Shown here in pieces: positions 46,601 through 56,660 of a DNA stretch of 64,000 nucleotides. Position numbers and translations under genes: made by a program. The DNA comes from Pelodera strongyloides. Its lineage: Eukaryota; Nematoda; Chromadorea; Rhabditida; Rhabditidae. The notes under the pieces are model-generated. The model saw only the letters and a list, made by a program, of their open reading frames with translations, was not told where the DNA came from and did not search any database. Each line of letters opens with the position of its first letter. The stretch's first letter is position 1. The DNA is taken from the NCBI GenBank assembly GCA_036852015.1, contig JAANDG010000146.1, positions 186,001-250,000 on the forward strand, given 5' to 3'.

Positions 46601-49455
46601 ATATTACAGAATCGTTGACAATAAGGACGTTGGAAAACCCTGTCATATCATGCACTGATTGTAAATGTGTAATCCGCAAGTTTGAAATTGATAACGTTTT
46701 CCGTTTCGGCCCTTCAAATACAAGAAACCCCTCTTGCAAGCACTGTTTCGAGTAGTGGAGTGATGCGAATTTAATGGCCAGAAACTACGTTGATTAGTTT
46801 AGTCCGGGGACGTAAAAACAAAGATTGGAAACAAGTGTATGTAGCCTTAGGCTTAGGCTTAGGTTTAGGCCTTGAGCTACAAGAAAGGCAATAAAACATT
46901 GCAAAATACTGAATAATTAGAACTATTATAATACGCACACCTAACAAACAATAAATCTACATCGATGTCGGGGAATTGTGAATTATGACGTAGATCTGGT
47001 AAAGTGATAATTTTTTTATTGATTCTGGTCGAGAAACTGACAATGTGAGTTATCTTCGTTGTTCATCTACGATTGTACGCTGCTTCAAAAATATGATGAG
47101 ATGCATAAATTACTAACAGAATACAGAACCTATGACACTAGTTTCATAGCGAGGAGACATCGAGATCAAGAGAGAGAGAGAGATAGAGAGATAGGAAAAG
47201 AGAGAGAGAGAGAACGAGAGATAGAAAGAAAATCACTAGTATTGTATATCAAGCATCTTATCTTGTACTTCGCTGAATGCCGTAAAACCACAGGCGAGAT
47301 GGAGACTGGGAAAGCTTAGAAATAGGAAATAAAAATTTTGCACAGAAACTTGGCAAAAAAGTACATAGAATTCCCGAATTTTAATGAGTTCCGGTCAGTG
47401 AGTTCAGGGTTCAAACTACATAGAAATACGGTAGAAATTGGAATATATGCATAATAGCCTTGAAACATATTCTAGAATAGATACTATACAGAAAGCCAGC
47501 ATCCAAATGTATCTGCTTTAGTGCGTACAATTAAAGATTAGGCAATTAGTGCCGCTTGTGGGCTATAATGGGCGAACTGCGCATAGTTTAGGCCCGCGTT
47601 CAAATGGCTCGCTTCTGGCATTATTGCTGTACTCAATTGTCCTAAACCCGCAACTTTTCCCAAAAGGGTGCCAATAGTGGGAGGTAGCTGGGTAAGTTAC
47701 CCCGGGGACATGACAATCTACGCATTGGTCTAAAATCATATTTCTCACCATACACACGAATGGATTTGCTAAATATTCAGAAATCGCCATGTGACAACTG
47801 CCACTTAGCTACCAAGCATGTATATGAAACAAATTACTCGCTACGGACGGAAAAAACAGCAGAAAATATCTTATTATATAAAAGAGTAACTGTAGCCTAA
47901 TTTGCATACCGATGTGCGTTACAAAATGCAAATTTTCATGTTCGGGTATAAAAAGAGTGTCGCAACTCAATATCGAATTATGTATGCATATGCAAATGTT
48001 TCCTATTATGTGAATTTCTTATGGTACGTTTGAAACTTTGTATATATATATGCCCATGCTAAACCAATCATATTTCCATGTAAGTCGCCTCAGGCGGCGT
48101 GTGCCGACTGGTACCTATATAAATTTGTTACCAAGTACACAACAAAAAAATCGGCAAAAAGGAAACAAAAATCGGTGGAAGAAATTACCAAAAAATGTTT
48201 TTCAGCCACTTTCTATAAAAGCCAAAAAAATTGCATGCTATCATTTTCGTTTCAGTGTCTTTGCATACTTTCATATCAATAAAAAAAATAAAAGTCGTTT
48301 TTTTGCCTGCCCCCTGCCTTTCACAAAAGTAACGTCATTGAAAAACAACTACTACATAAAACTCCTAACAATAAGATAAGAGAAACGATGTTAAGGACGG
48401 GTATTTTTATCTAACTTTTCAGGGTTTAAACAATAATATATAGAAAATTGTTGTAAAAGCTGAAAAATTTAAGAGTTCTGGGCTTTTGTCAGTTGAAAAT
48501 AGAGTGATCTTCCGCTTCGGGAATGTATAAGATGGGCTGATAAGACGATTGTTAGACAGGCAAAGGCGTCAGTTATTAACACAGAATCAGAATGCAAGAA
48601 AAAAAGGAAACGCAGCGAACTTTTTGATAATTGTAGATGGGAATTATAGGTAATTGAGGAGGGCGTAATTTCATGGCCAATTGCTAATTGCTACTTGCGC
48701 GAGGTGCTTATTAGACGTTCGTTCGCTTAGCTTGGTTCTAAGATGTGGATCATACGTTTTTATTTGGGACAGGTGAGAACCGCGTTACCTAACATGCAAC
48801 AACGGAATTCGGAAGTCTGGCTGTCTGGGTCCTCAAGCGTGACCCAATAAATCTCTATAAATTCTAAAACCAAATGGCATCATTATTATAAGTAGAGAGC
48901 TCTTTAGCATGTCACTCAAGCAAACATAAAAAAGGAAAACCAAAGGCGGAACTATTAACTAATAGATTAGCTCACGAAACTCGGATATTGACATATGTAG
49001 TAGAGCTATGTGATTATTCAACTCAAAGATATTTTTTGTCCCAACTTGTCAGTGGGGACTAATTTTTAAAGGGTCAGGCCCACTTCCGGCGCCCATTGGG
49101 CAATATCGCAATTGCCACGCCCAATATGCATGCTGGAAATGGGCGTGACAATTGCGATAGATAGTTGGGTATGACTGGCTATGGTAAATTGCTGAATACT
49201 GCGTGGATTTTGCGCTTGAAATTAGAAAAGAATTGCGTCCTGCTATACTTGATATCAGATGAAGTGATAAAAAAATAGGGGTTACCTGAAGTGGGCCTGA
49301 CCCTTTAACGGACCAAGGAGAAACAGAGTGAAAGAGAGATAGGCAGTGAGAGAGAAAAGCGAGGAGATAAAATGCTAATTAATTAAAACACATATACTGT
49401 AATCATACCTGTGGCCGCCGTAGCCTCCTGGATCACGCCGCTTAATATTGGACAT
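23749..49455 (-). CDS. EPS8: EPS8-family adaptor (complete coding region)
   Basis: EPS8 proteins cap and bundle actin filaments and, with Abi1 and Sos1, activate Rac at the cell cortex. On the minus strand, 26 coding exons join in frame to 947 residues (human EPS8: 822). From the start they are 49455-49409, 44476-44373, 44131-43908, 43579-43421, 40842-40774, 40426-40378, 40024-39936, 39622-39525, 39373-39235, 39007-38885, 38591-38414, 38160-38054, 37139-37053, 36203-36100, 35763-35683, 35409-35258, 35073-35027, 34871-34695, 34429-34337, 26544-26428, 26116-26036, 25762-25687, 25231-25155, 24762-24677, 24530-24395, 23892-23749. The domain order is PTB (about 69-200), EPS8 helical region (about 243-430), coiled coil (492-545), SH3 (604-660), six prolines (749-754), effector region (827-925). 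The start MSNIKRRD is the first ATG of its exon. The weakest junctions are the donors at 35683 and 34337 and the acceptor at 35073. Confidence 0.95.
24178..24321. mobile_element. Family B-related inverted-repeat element, copy 5
   Basis: The ends GAGGCCGTATTCAC and GTGAATACGGCCTC match family B, but the interior (AGCGCTCTGAATCTC) is different. It lies in the last intron of EPS8, so ends may be shared by different interiors. Confidence 0.75.
24795..24942. mobile_element. Family A TTAA MITE, copy 3
   Basis: Ends TTAAAGCGAAATAACGGCCG and CGGTCAATATTTCGCTTTAA; 148 bases, in an EPS8 intron between exons 24677-24762 and 25155-25231. Confidence 0.9.
25297..25652. mobile_element. Family D TTAA element, truncated copy
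   Basis: It matches the interior and right half of the intact element at 31267-31722 (CCGGCAAACTGTTCGG, ATATCCGTCCATT, AAGGCGTTTCC) and ends CTCGTGGGCGTGTCCCTTTA. The left terminus is missing. It fills most of an EPS8 intron. Confidence 0.8.
27086..27536. mobile_element. Family F TTAA element, long palindrome
   Basis: The ends are TTAAAGGGTCAGGCCCACC and GGTGGGCCTGACCCTTTAA. The two arms match over about 200 bases each, around a short unpaired centre near 27285-27335, so nearly identical ORFs appear on both strands. A relative with the same ends is at 49066. The transcript would form a long hairpin inside EPS8 pre-mRNA. Confidence 0.93.
28480..30400. mobile_element. Large foldback (inverted-repeat) element, about 1.9 kb
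   Basis: The left arm, about 28480-29115, is matched in reverse complement by the right arm, about 29780-30400. Paired blocks include GAGACCATATCTCGAG, CACATAAGCTAATATTCC, GATAATTCATCAAGCTGTC and CATTCTTCTAGGTAAC. The arms are roughly 600 bases and clearly diverged. The roughly 660-base centre has no convincing ORF. Outer limits are approximate. Confidence 0.8.
31090..31270. mobile_element. Family A TTAA MITE, copy 4
   Basis: Ends TTAAAGCGAAATACCTGCCG and GGCCGGTATTTCGCTTAA. Its right TTAA is also the left TTAA of the family D element that follows. Confidence 0.92.
31267..31722. mobile_element. Family D TTAA element, intact
   Basis: It begins TTAAAGGGAGAGGCTCACGA and ends CGTGGGCCTCTCCCTTTAA; 456 bases. 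Pairing continues inward imperfectly (AGAAATATTTCTGTGAAAAC against GTTTTCACAGTAATATTTCT). No transposase frame is present. Confidence 0.9.
34337..34429 (-). other. EPS8 exon with a weak donor
   Basis: The exon encodes DRFMNGNGGLPNGRPQ to PDDAPSY. The donor TAT|GTAAAG is the only one that keeps frame with exon 26544-26428. Reading on gives KQRQGKRGEF and a stop at 34292, so intron retention would yield a form truncated after the SH3 domain. Confidence 0.75.
34481..34643. repeat. (CT)n tract between EPS8 SH3 exon and next exon
   Basis: An imperfect CT repeat in the intron between 34429 and 34695. On the coding strand it reads GA-rich, so it is not a polypyrimidine tract for EPS8 splicing. Confidence 0.93.
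34695..35073 (-). other. EPS8 SH3 domain exons
   Basis: Exons 35073-35027 and 34871-34695 encode VQATYDRIAQNQKELTV, GEYLEVLNDTKNWWECKN and RVGYVPHTILTVV. They show the SH3 ALYDY-like start, the WW pair with the conserved Trp, and the G-Y-V-P-x-x-x-L end. In known EPS8 this domain binds PxxDY ligands such as Abi1. The acceptor at 35073 (AACTAG) is chosen because the one at 35084 breaks the frame. Confidence 0.93.
35683..36203 (-). other. EPS8 coiled-coil exons
   Basis: Exons 36203-36100 and 35763-35683 encode a highly charged helix (LEKERMAFEKEKLRERERR, then QEQERLRGEAKMIEEERRR). The second exon has a poor donor, GG|GTCACA. Skipping it also preserves frame (phase 2 on both sides), so alternative use is plausible. 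Confidence 0.8.
35834..35982. mobile_element. Family C inverted-repeat element, copy 2
   Basis: Ends GGGGTTTCCAAGTATGC and GATACTTGGAAACCCC, in the EPS8 intron between the two coiled-coil exons. The interior shares GGAACTACACGAGAAT with copy 3 at 52220. Confidence 0.85.
36806..36976. mobile_element. Family A TTAA MITE, copy 5
   Basis: Ends TTAAAGTGAAATACCGGCCG and CGGCCGGTATTTCGCTTTAA. The interior has CTTATGCAAATGA and ATTAGCATAAATACG. EPS8 intron. Confidence 0.93.
38414..40024 (-). other. EPS8 central helical region exons
   Basis: Five exons encode the EPS8-specific block: FERDVNTLNRCFDDIERFV, EFVDIFRKFKLSFNLL, AKLRNHIHEPNAPELVHFL, VVSPLLSLEARELMQ and KETDIWMSLGEAWRTPP with PEDWPGPLPPAYRPVFLDGF. 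These match the family in order (R-D-V-x-x-L-N, D-D-I-E, E-L-V-H-F-L-F-T-P-L, V-x-S-P-L-L, L-W-x-S-L-G-x-x-W) and gave the identification. Confidence 0.95.
39659..39839. mobile_element. Family A TTAA MITE, copy 6
   Basis: Ends TTAAAGCGAAATTCCGGCCG and CCGGACGGTGTTTCGCTTTA, 181 bases, in an EPS8 intron. Confidence 0.92.
40080..40154. repeat. (GA)n tract
   Basis: An imperfect GA repeat in the EPS8 intron next to exon 40024-39936. On the transcribed strand it is CT-rich and sits about 55 bases upstream of the acceptor, so it may help acceptor recognition. Confidence 0.9.
40452..40539 (-). other. Alternative EPS8 exon (possibly mutually exclusive)
   Basis: Minus-strand 40539-40452 encodes DSVSEAEAKEVVDSTML, then RTISDEFLKMTQ. 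It starts in phase 0 and ends in phase 1, exactly like exon 40426-40378 (VRNGRRSAQTGHYPAQ) only 25 bases away. Either keeps the frame between the PTB and helical regions; both together do not. Acceptor TTTTAAAGAG is weak, so the choice needs transcripts. Confidence 0.45.
42620..42675. repeat. (GA)n tract
   Basis: A nearly pure GA run in the EPS8 intron between 40842 and 43421, which otherwise shows no exon. A CT-rich stretch at 42360-42440 precedes it. Confidence 0.9.
43421..44131 (-). other. EPS8 PTB domain exons
   Basis: Exons 44131-43908 and 43579-43421, continued by 40842-40774, encode YYVEHLATFAVGR, VDGIRKLKQMEKSSAIWAQ, ELVEQFPLELVEQ, NNILLFVVRED and EMHIFQ, then CNRVSASDVAEDLQHYI. They match the EPS8 PTB pattern (Y-x-V-E-H-L-x-T-F, D-G-I-R-K-L, E-L-x-x-F-P-L, H-x-F-Q-C). 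This domain binds NPxY-type tails in known members. Confidence 0.95.
44514..44598. repeat. (GA)n tract
   Basis: GA repeat in EPS8 intron 1, starting about 40 bases upstream (in the gene sense) of exon 44476-44373. On the minus strand it reads CT-rich and could extend the polypyrimidine tract. Confidence 0.9.
44762..45193. mobile_element. Family G TTAA element
   Basis: Ends TTAAAGGATCGCAGTCACTA and TAGTGACTGCGATCCTTTAA; 432 bases. The arms pair for well over 150 bases (CGAGTTTACTTGTATTTAGT, AGTAGTTCTACTAA) around a centre near 44950-45020. It lies in EPS8 intron 1 and has no ORF. Confidence 0.92.
45697..45871. mobile_element. Family A TTAA MITE, copy 7
   Basis: Ends TTAAAGCGAAATACCGGCCG and CGGCCGATATTTCGCTTTAA, in EPS8 intron 1, inverted relative to copies 4-6. 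Confidence 0.93.
47169..47230. repeat. (GA)n tract
   Basis: An imperfect GA run in EPS8 intron 1. The surrounding 45900-49060 shows no exon that I can support. Confidence 0.85.
49066..49308. mobile_element. Family F TTAA element, short member
   Basis: Ends TTAAAGGGTCAGGCCCACTT and AAGTGGGCCTGACCCTTTAA, the same as 27086-27536, but with a different 200-base interior (GCCACGCCCAATATGCATG). It lies in EPS8 intron 1, 100 bases from the start-codon exon. Confidence 0.92.
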
Positions 49456-49504
49456 TTTGTGGGCGCTAGCGTCGACCCCAAAGTCCACACGACACTATTG
49501 GGTC
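49456..49504 (-). other. EPS8 5' UTR part of first coding exon
   Basis: The exon with the start codon extends back to a CCTTGCAG acceptor at 49505, so at least one further non-coding 5' exon must lie upstream, between here and the window end or beyond. It was not identified. Confidence 0.7.
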
Positions 49505-50956
49505 CTGCAAGGAAACATCCGATTACTGTAATCTCGTTTTTCGATCGATAAATCGTTAACATGAAAATACAAAAACATGAAAGGTCTCACAAAAGTAGTG
49601 AGAAGTGTAAACCCTGTGCCCGATTATTTTTGAAAAAGCACAGGTGCCCGATCCGGGTTCCGATTCTTTGAAGGACGTGATCGGGCACATTTCGGGGTTT
49701 TCAGTTTTTCAAGTAGCCATACAAATCAATTCCACTTTACCATATCAAATAAAAAAATATGTATAAACTATCGATTGGCATCAAATCGCATGGAAAAGTA
49801 ATAATGGGGGAATAACGGGTAAAGTAAACGAATAACCGATAGACATGTAAATATGATAAGAGAAGAATGCAAAAACACAGGTACAAACAAAGGAAAAGTA
49901 AACAGTGATCGAAAAAAGTATGAAAAGTCGTATAAAGTACTGAAAATCGATTAGAGTTATTATTATTATTAATATTACTATATATGTAGAGGTTCGCCAC
50001 ATCCTATTTATGAGGTCTTACACGAGGAGAAAGAATCTATAAACCAAATCATTGGTACAATTAGTTGGGTCTCTTGCACTAGTTTTGATTAATTTACCCG
50101 TACGAAATAATTTAACCATACGTACGTAACCGTAATTTAACCGTACGTTTTCCGATTGACCGAAGAAGCTTCAAAAGTTATGAATATTTCATCTGAGCAA
50201 ATTTCAAATGTCTAAATGGAGTTTCCGCCCAAAAAAAAAGTGTAGAATTAAGTGTTAATCATAGGATTAGGTGATATTTGAGACACACAAAAAATGATTC
50301 ACTAGGTGGGTGTTAAATCTATAGGTATAAGATCTATCGTTGGAATGCACTTGCTCACCATGACTAATTAACTGGGTAAATTATGTACGCCCCAAACGTA
50401 AGTTCTTATACGTGATCAAAGTAATGAACATAAATAGTTACGTAATACAAAGTAAGCGACAAAAGTTAGTGTCAGACATGAAATCCATTCATAGAACAAT
50501 GGGCGAGAGCATAGTCAGTGGCACACAAACGCTATTTTTTTTATTCACAAAAAAATAGTCTATAAATCCTTTTGTACACCATTATTTAGTCAGAGTTAGA
50601 AACCCTATTGATGTAAAAAGACCAAAAAAAAAGTAAAAAAAAAAAAATCACATATCCGTTCCAAAAGTCGGTAAAAAATCAAAAGAAAATTCTAAATTTG
50701 GCGATAAAATGTGTGTTGATTCCACGAGTAAAAAACATCACAGGCGCCTGATTTACAATCCACAATCGAATTATTAGTGATAACTATTTGCTCGTTCTTT
50801 CAAACATTTTAAAGGGATAGACCACCTAGTTTAGTGTTTTGCACCTGGCGTGCTTATAAAATCTTACGAATCTTTTCTAAACTAGGGACCCATTTATTTT
50901 TTTAATAAAGAGAGAAGTTTTAATTTGAAACAATATTGAATAAGGCTCGAGTAAAA

Positions 50957-51137
50957 TTAAAAGCGAAACACCGGCCAGTTTTTGAAACGCATCGAGTACA
51001 CCAGCATTCTTACGCAGCTTATGCAAATGACCATAGATCAGAATAAAAATAGAGCTAATTTCGAGCAAATTGCATAAACACGTAATAATTCAGTTGTCCA
51101 CGATGCGCTTCAAAAACCGGCCGGCATTTCGCTTTAA
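50957..51137. mobile_element. Family A TTAA MITE, copy 8
   Basis: Ends TTAAAAGCGAAACACCGGCC and CCGGCCGGCATTTCGCTTTA; 181 bases. Close in length and interior to copies 4-6. Confidence 0.92.
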
Positions 51138-52219
51138 GAAAACCTCTCGTTGTCAGTTTCAACGACTACTAGAACTAAAGTCCTAGAGAAGAAAAGGGAT
51201 TGAAAGGTAAGGATTTAGGCAGTTCTTCTTTAAAATTCTGTTCAAAAAATGTATATTGACTGAATGCAGATAGATAACAATACATATCAGACTCTCACAC
51301 ATATGTTGCCCTATCTGCGCGTAATACTCGTAAGAAGTTCACACTTTTGAATGATCAAAAATCACGAAATAAAATTTATGGAAAGTTTACGTATTGTTCG
51401 ATTATCTGAGATTATGTCCATTTGGTTGATTAAAAAGATTTCTTTATCTAAATACGAACTTACCCCCATAATTCGTAGAAAGCTGGGAAGCTCGGTCCCC
51501 GGAATCACAGGATTAAAATCTCTAACTGTGACCAAAAAAGGGGGCCCCCGAGAAAATCAAATTAACCATAGCAATGTGGATATTGATATTGCGCCCCGCG
51601 CCTTTTAGGTAGTGAAAGAGTATTTGAGTAGTAAGGGTTTGAAGTTTGCAGATACCAATAACGTGAAGGCTTGCGCGCAAGTCACGCAGAAAAAAGTGCA
51701 CGCGGCTATGAATCGGCACCCAACTTTTGCCATAGAACCCAATCCGCCACGCTCACTCAGTAAAGTACTATGGGTAAGGGTGGTTTATTTTTGTTTAGTA
51801 CTTCCTAACAATACGTACAAAATACAAAATACGCGATTAGTTAATTACATACAATCAAAGGATGACTCACTAAACTAATGCGATGAATTGAATTCTAAAC
51901 AAACAAAATGGAAAAGAGCACAAATATAAAAAAAAACACTACACACTGTCAGTATTACATAGTGAACTAGACTACTATTAAACTAAACCACCTGGGATTA
52001 AAAAAGCAAATTAATCCAGGGTCGGGGTCTGAAAATATAATCCTTGAAATACGTCGATTTCATATGCGAATAGGGCACCTCTTGTTTGTTCTTCCGCTGA
52101 TTCATCATTAAAAAATTCGACGGTCACACAAAAGTATAACCCAAAAAAGTAGTTTTCTTTGTTTTTCTATGTGAAAAGATAAAATTCTGTCAAATTATAC
52201 CCCCGCTTTAGTGGGCTAT

Positions 52220-52352
52220 GGGGTTCCAAGTATGGCGAAAATCAACAGTATTTTGGAACTACACGAGAATTTTTTTTAATTTTAAGTCTCGTGCAGAAAT
52301 AAAGTAATATTGACAGAATCACACCGAATTCTTTGGATAGTTCGAAACCACA
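52220..52352. mobile_element. Family C inverted-repeat element, copy 3 (degenerate)
   Basis: GGGGTTCCAAGTATGGCG at the left and GGATAGTTCGAAACCAC at the right, with GGAACTACACGAGAA and ATTGACAGAATCACACC shared with copy 2. Confidence 0.75.
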
Positions 52353-52707
52353 TTAGGCGCATGAAAACAAATTTGGTCAAAATGCGAGAGTGTAGTGTAG
52401 TTAGCGCGCGATTGTACCTAAACCCTAAACTCAAAGGGCATTCAATGGCATTTCTAGACAATTTCAGACAAAAACCACTGTGTGTCTGTGATAGAATGCC
52501 GATTACCGAGTCCGATTCTCATTATAATGATTATTAATGGGAATTGAAAAACCGAAATGAAACTTTATTGGGGTTCCGGTCGCATAGGCTTCTGGAAAGG
52601 AAGTGAGTACGTGAGACTGCCTTTATGATTTGCTTCAAGCTTAATCTAGAACCATACCATGTCACCATAGAGAGAAATCGTACATTCCGTCTTCTCACAG
52701 TGAACAT

Positions 52708-52751
52708 CTCTCTCTCTCCAACTCTCTCTCTCTCCCCTCTCTCTCTCCCTC

Positions 52752-52786
<35 letters not shown>

Positions 52787-52788
52787 AC
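52708..52788. repeat. (CT)n tract
   Basis: CT repeat with occasional CC interruptions. Confidence 0.93.
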
Positions 52789-53942
52789 TCTTCCCTTTCC
52801 CTCTGGTTCTTCCCTCTATTTTGTTATGTTTCATACAATATACACAAATGGTGGGAAATGGTTCCGCCAGTTTCTGATATCCAAATTCCAAACCCAACTA
52901 GCAAAAGTACAGTCATTTTCTCTGATTATCATATTACGGCGTTGAAATCCGCTGACCCACCCCATAAGCACCGTTTTATCGCACATATCGGAATGCATCA
53001 AACAACGACTCTAACTCGCCCATAAGTCGCCTATCAAGAGTTCGCGAAGCACAGTAATAAAGCATTTAATACTTTGAAAAGCCGTTGTCTTAACTCACAA
53101 AAAAACGTGTCTGCACTTCATATACAGAGCGAGCAGCAAAAATCTACAATACGCGTGAAACATTAGTCACGAAAGGGGGTGAAGTTTAGTTTTGTTAAAC
53201 TACCCAGATCCATACAAATAGTCACATGTAATTTGAAAATACTGTAGGTTAGTACGATAGATAAGCTAGCCTTCATCATCAGCAGCTTGAATGTAATTTT
53301 AAAAAATCAAAAGCCATAAAAAGAATAATCACCCCCCATATATTATAAGAAACGCATCCTGAAAACACTTAAACGTGAACTAAATAAAACAAAATGCTCA
53401 ACAGAAAAACATTCTTGCAATACATAGGGAAAAGGGTACACCTAGCCCCTAGCGACCTAGCGTAGCCCCTGGAAGAATTCAAAATAAAAAAATTAGGCTC
53501 GACCCTTTTGAAGAGATGACAATGAGCATGACAAAAAGGGAATAATTTATAATAAAAAAACAATATCAATAGAATTTGTATGTATTCCGTAAACTTGATT
53601 ATATTAATTTTAAAGCGAAATCAGAGCGCAGTCATGCGAAAATTGGGGCATATCTCACGTAGAGTGACATATAGATACGATTTCTCGCCTACATAGTTTA
53701 TATCTTTTGATAAGGGTGACTTCGAATGATGAGACTACTGTACACAACTGATAGATATTCTTGTTGATTGCATAAATTTTAAAGTGTTATTGCACATGGT
53801 TAGTGAAAATTCTGGAGAACTACATTCCCATTTATTAATACTTCATCACCTTCATCAGGCACAAAAGGTCAGAAATTGGGTATAACATTTTCGAGTAGAG
53901 TTCGCGCCACACCGCTTTATATTTTAAAGAGAGATCAATTTT

Positions 53943-53981
53943 AACAGACTCTTATCGGTCTTCGTCCGAAAAGAGTCTGTT
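53943..53981. repeat. Stem-loop with 11-bp perfect stem
   Basis: AACAGACTCTT and AAGAGTCTGTT flank a 17-base loop containing TCGGTCTTCGTCCGA. Its role is unknown. Confidence 0.8.
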
Positions 53982-54067
53982 AGCCTATGTGTGTAAACTT
54001 GATAGTATTTGTAGAAAAGCAGTCTCTATGTATGGGTACACGATAGTACTTAATTCTCCTCTTTTTC

Positions 54068-54096
54068 TCTATGGCTCTCTCTCCTCTCTCCTTCTC

Positions 54097-54127
<31 letters not shown>

Positions 54128-54152
54128 CTCTCTTTTCTCTTTCACTCTCCCT
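54068..54152. repeat. (CT)n tract
   Basis: CT repeat with TTT interruptions. A second long CT tract follows at 54301-54430. Confidence 0.92.
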
Positions 54153-54300
54153 CCGAGAGTATGCACATTTTTTCAGGTTCTTTATGTATCATAGAGGCGG
54201 CATACTTTCAGTATGAGTTGCACACTCAAACACAATAGAACCAACCTTTATTTATACATACAAGGGATCTAGAAACTGGACTAGAAGCACAGGTTTATCT

Positions 54301-54346
54301 ATTCTCTCTCTTTCTTTCTTTCTCGCTTTCTTTCTTTCTCTCTCCC

Positions 54347-54390
<44 letters not shown>

Positions 54391-54430
54391 GCTCTCTCTC
54401 TATTTCTCTCTCTCTATCTATATCTCTCTG
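54301..54430. repeat. (CT)n/(CTTT)n tract
   Basis: Starts with CTTT units and passes into CT units over about 130 bases. Confidence 0.93.
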
Positions 54431-55030
54431 TAAAGCTCGTCCAAACAAGCGCACATATTTTTGCGGAACCTTTATGAAAGGTAGTATTCATCAAAGTGAG
54501 GGCTAAAGAGTAAATGAGTTAGTATCATGATTCTAGATCGATGCAAGATTGATGCAGCACATAGACTAATCTAGCTGTTTGCGGAAAAAAAAGTGATCTG
54601 CCTACCTATACGTGCGTGCGCAGAAAGGATAGAGATGAGTGGACCACACCCCTTTAAAAAAATCCTCCGGGCGACGAACCTATTTTTATATCAAAAGGAC
54701 TGCGGGGGATATATTTATTATAATTGCTGGTTTATTTTGTATCTAATAACTAAAACTATGTGGTAACCTGAGAAAAAAACACTCTAGACTAGACTTGAAC
54801 TTAGTTGGTAATGTGCCATTTGGTACTCATTTCCTACACTACTCTACTGAGGAGTTCTGGTTGAATATGCACCGTTTACAAGTCTATGAATTATGAAAAT
54901 CGTACGAGTTCTATCTCGCTGACGGTTTCGAAAGTAATTCAACCAAATATTTGTTATGATAATTATTTTATTCCTAAACAAATGATATGATTCTAACAAA
55001 TTCTTGGCCTGACGGGAAGTCATGACTCAA

Positions 55031-55201
55031 TTAAAGCTAAATGCTAGCCCCTTTGGAAAATTTGCATATGATAAGCAAATCCTATGTATCCTATGCTAAT
55101 TGTGCACGATTGCCGTGGACGATCGTACAAAATTAGCATAGGATACATAGGATTTGCTTATCGTATGCAAATTTTCCAAAGGGGCTAGCATTTCGCTTTA
55201 A
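55031..55201. mobile_element. Family H TTAA element with roughly 70-bp arms
   Basis: Ends TTAAAGCTAAATGCTAGCCC and GGGCTAGCATTTCGCTTTAA. The arms pair almost perfectly through TTTGCATATGATAAGCAAAT and ATGTATCCTATGCTAATT around a loop of about 27 bases near 55103-55129. It shares its outer nine bases with family A but not the rest. Confidence 0.93.
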
Positions 55202-55893
55202 GAAGGGGCGAGAAAAAATGCCCACAATCTGCACAGCTCAAATTCACAATGAAATAAACTGACTACTAAATCGTACGTAGCAAATAAGGGATCGAGCGTA
55301 ACTCCGATGTAAGGGTCCAACTAATATACAACGATATAAAGTTAAACTTAAACTCCAGTTGAACAATGTAAATGGTTCACAATCAGTCGCAAAGTAAGAA
55401 AATGACAAGAACAACAAATATTGACACTATAATAATCTCTTTGTTGCACTTGACGTTAAAACATCATCAATTACCAAGTCATACTAGAAACAATCACATT
55501 GATAATAAGAATGCACATGTTAACTATTAACAAAGAAGAATATGCATTGACTGGAGAAACTATGTAAGAATAGTTTACACTCATGAGAGCCACACCCTTA
55601 GGCGGAATGCACATTCCTCTAGCAACATGAATACACGAGAATCTGGTTTAGACATTAATCATTAATAACGTAATGCCTTATTATTATTATTACTCAATAT
55701 ACAAATAGTCACGTTGAGAGAGGAAATGAAGGAGGAGAGAGAGAGAAACTGAAAACTGTGACACAAAGGTGAGACAGAGAGCAAAACCGAGATTCTATCT
55801 ACCGATGCTCTAATTAAGTTCAGACCATTCGTGAAACCGCAATTTAGACTACGTGAGATTATGTGTTGCGGTGAAAAAGTAAGTGTCAAACTT

Positions 55894-56242
55894 TTAAAGC
55901 GAATATGTAGGCATTCAAAATGAGTAAAAAAAAAGCAAAACTAGCGTTTCCATATCAGACGTTAATTTAAATAGGCGACTGAATATGCAAATACGAAATT
56001 GGAATGCGCTGCATCTTGAATCTTGCTATTTGCCGATTTAAACTGAAATTTATTCAATCAGACCCAAATTTATGCAAGGGTTCCGTATTAGCGTTTACTA
56101 TGGAAAAGGCGAGCTTTGTAATTGATTTTCTTTTAAGTGGGTAATTGTAGACAACTTTTGTTATTGTTTCCTTAATGGGCAACACGCATTCTATTAATAC
56201 AGCTTAACTTCAAAAAGGGCCTACATATTCCCTTCCCTTTAA
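55894..56242. mobile_element. Possible degenerate TTAA element
   Basis: TTAAAGCGAATATGTAGGC at the left is matched by GGGCCTACATATTCCC and CCCTTTAA at the right, about 350 bases away. The interior shows little pairing, so this is tentative. Confidence 0.5.
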
Positions 56243-56660
56243 GATTTATATAAATCAATAAAATCGATAATCGATTAGAATACGGTGGTTATCGCGGTGT
56301 AGCTTTTTTCACATGAGCCTGACCTTTTAAAATGACACAAAAGTTAAAAGGTCAAGCGCAAGGAAAACGTATATATGATGGTAATTCGGGCTAGGCTGCT
56401 GTCTGTGTGTGTCTAATCAGTTCTGGTTATCATAAGCCTCAATTCCAACTAGATTCCATTATTTGAATAGCCGTTTTTAACATGCCATTCTGTCATTACG
56501 GGCAGGCAGGCCTGCGCGCCTAGTGCGCGCGCTACCGATTAAATGATATGGGGTGTAGCAGGGGGGCGGAAAATCATAGTGTATACAGGCGAATACATAA
56601 CAAAACAAATAGACATTGTATACGAAAATGCTGGCATACTGATTGTCAGTGAATTTAATA

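Noticed and set aside
46848..46872. TTAGGC repeats resembling a nematode-type telomere, also near 33830-33895
   Set aside because: Only three or four imperfect units, inside EPS8 introns. More likely simple sequence than telomeric DNA.
51351..51878. Overlapping plus-strand ORFs of 85 and 88 residues
   Set aside because: No recognisable motif, no splice context, and the codon pattern looks like random AT-rich sequence.
50813..54655. TTAAAGGGATAGACCACC and a facing CCACACCCCTTTAA as ends of a 3.8-kb transposon
   Set aside because: The two ends do not match beyond the first few bases and no transposase frame lies between them.
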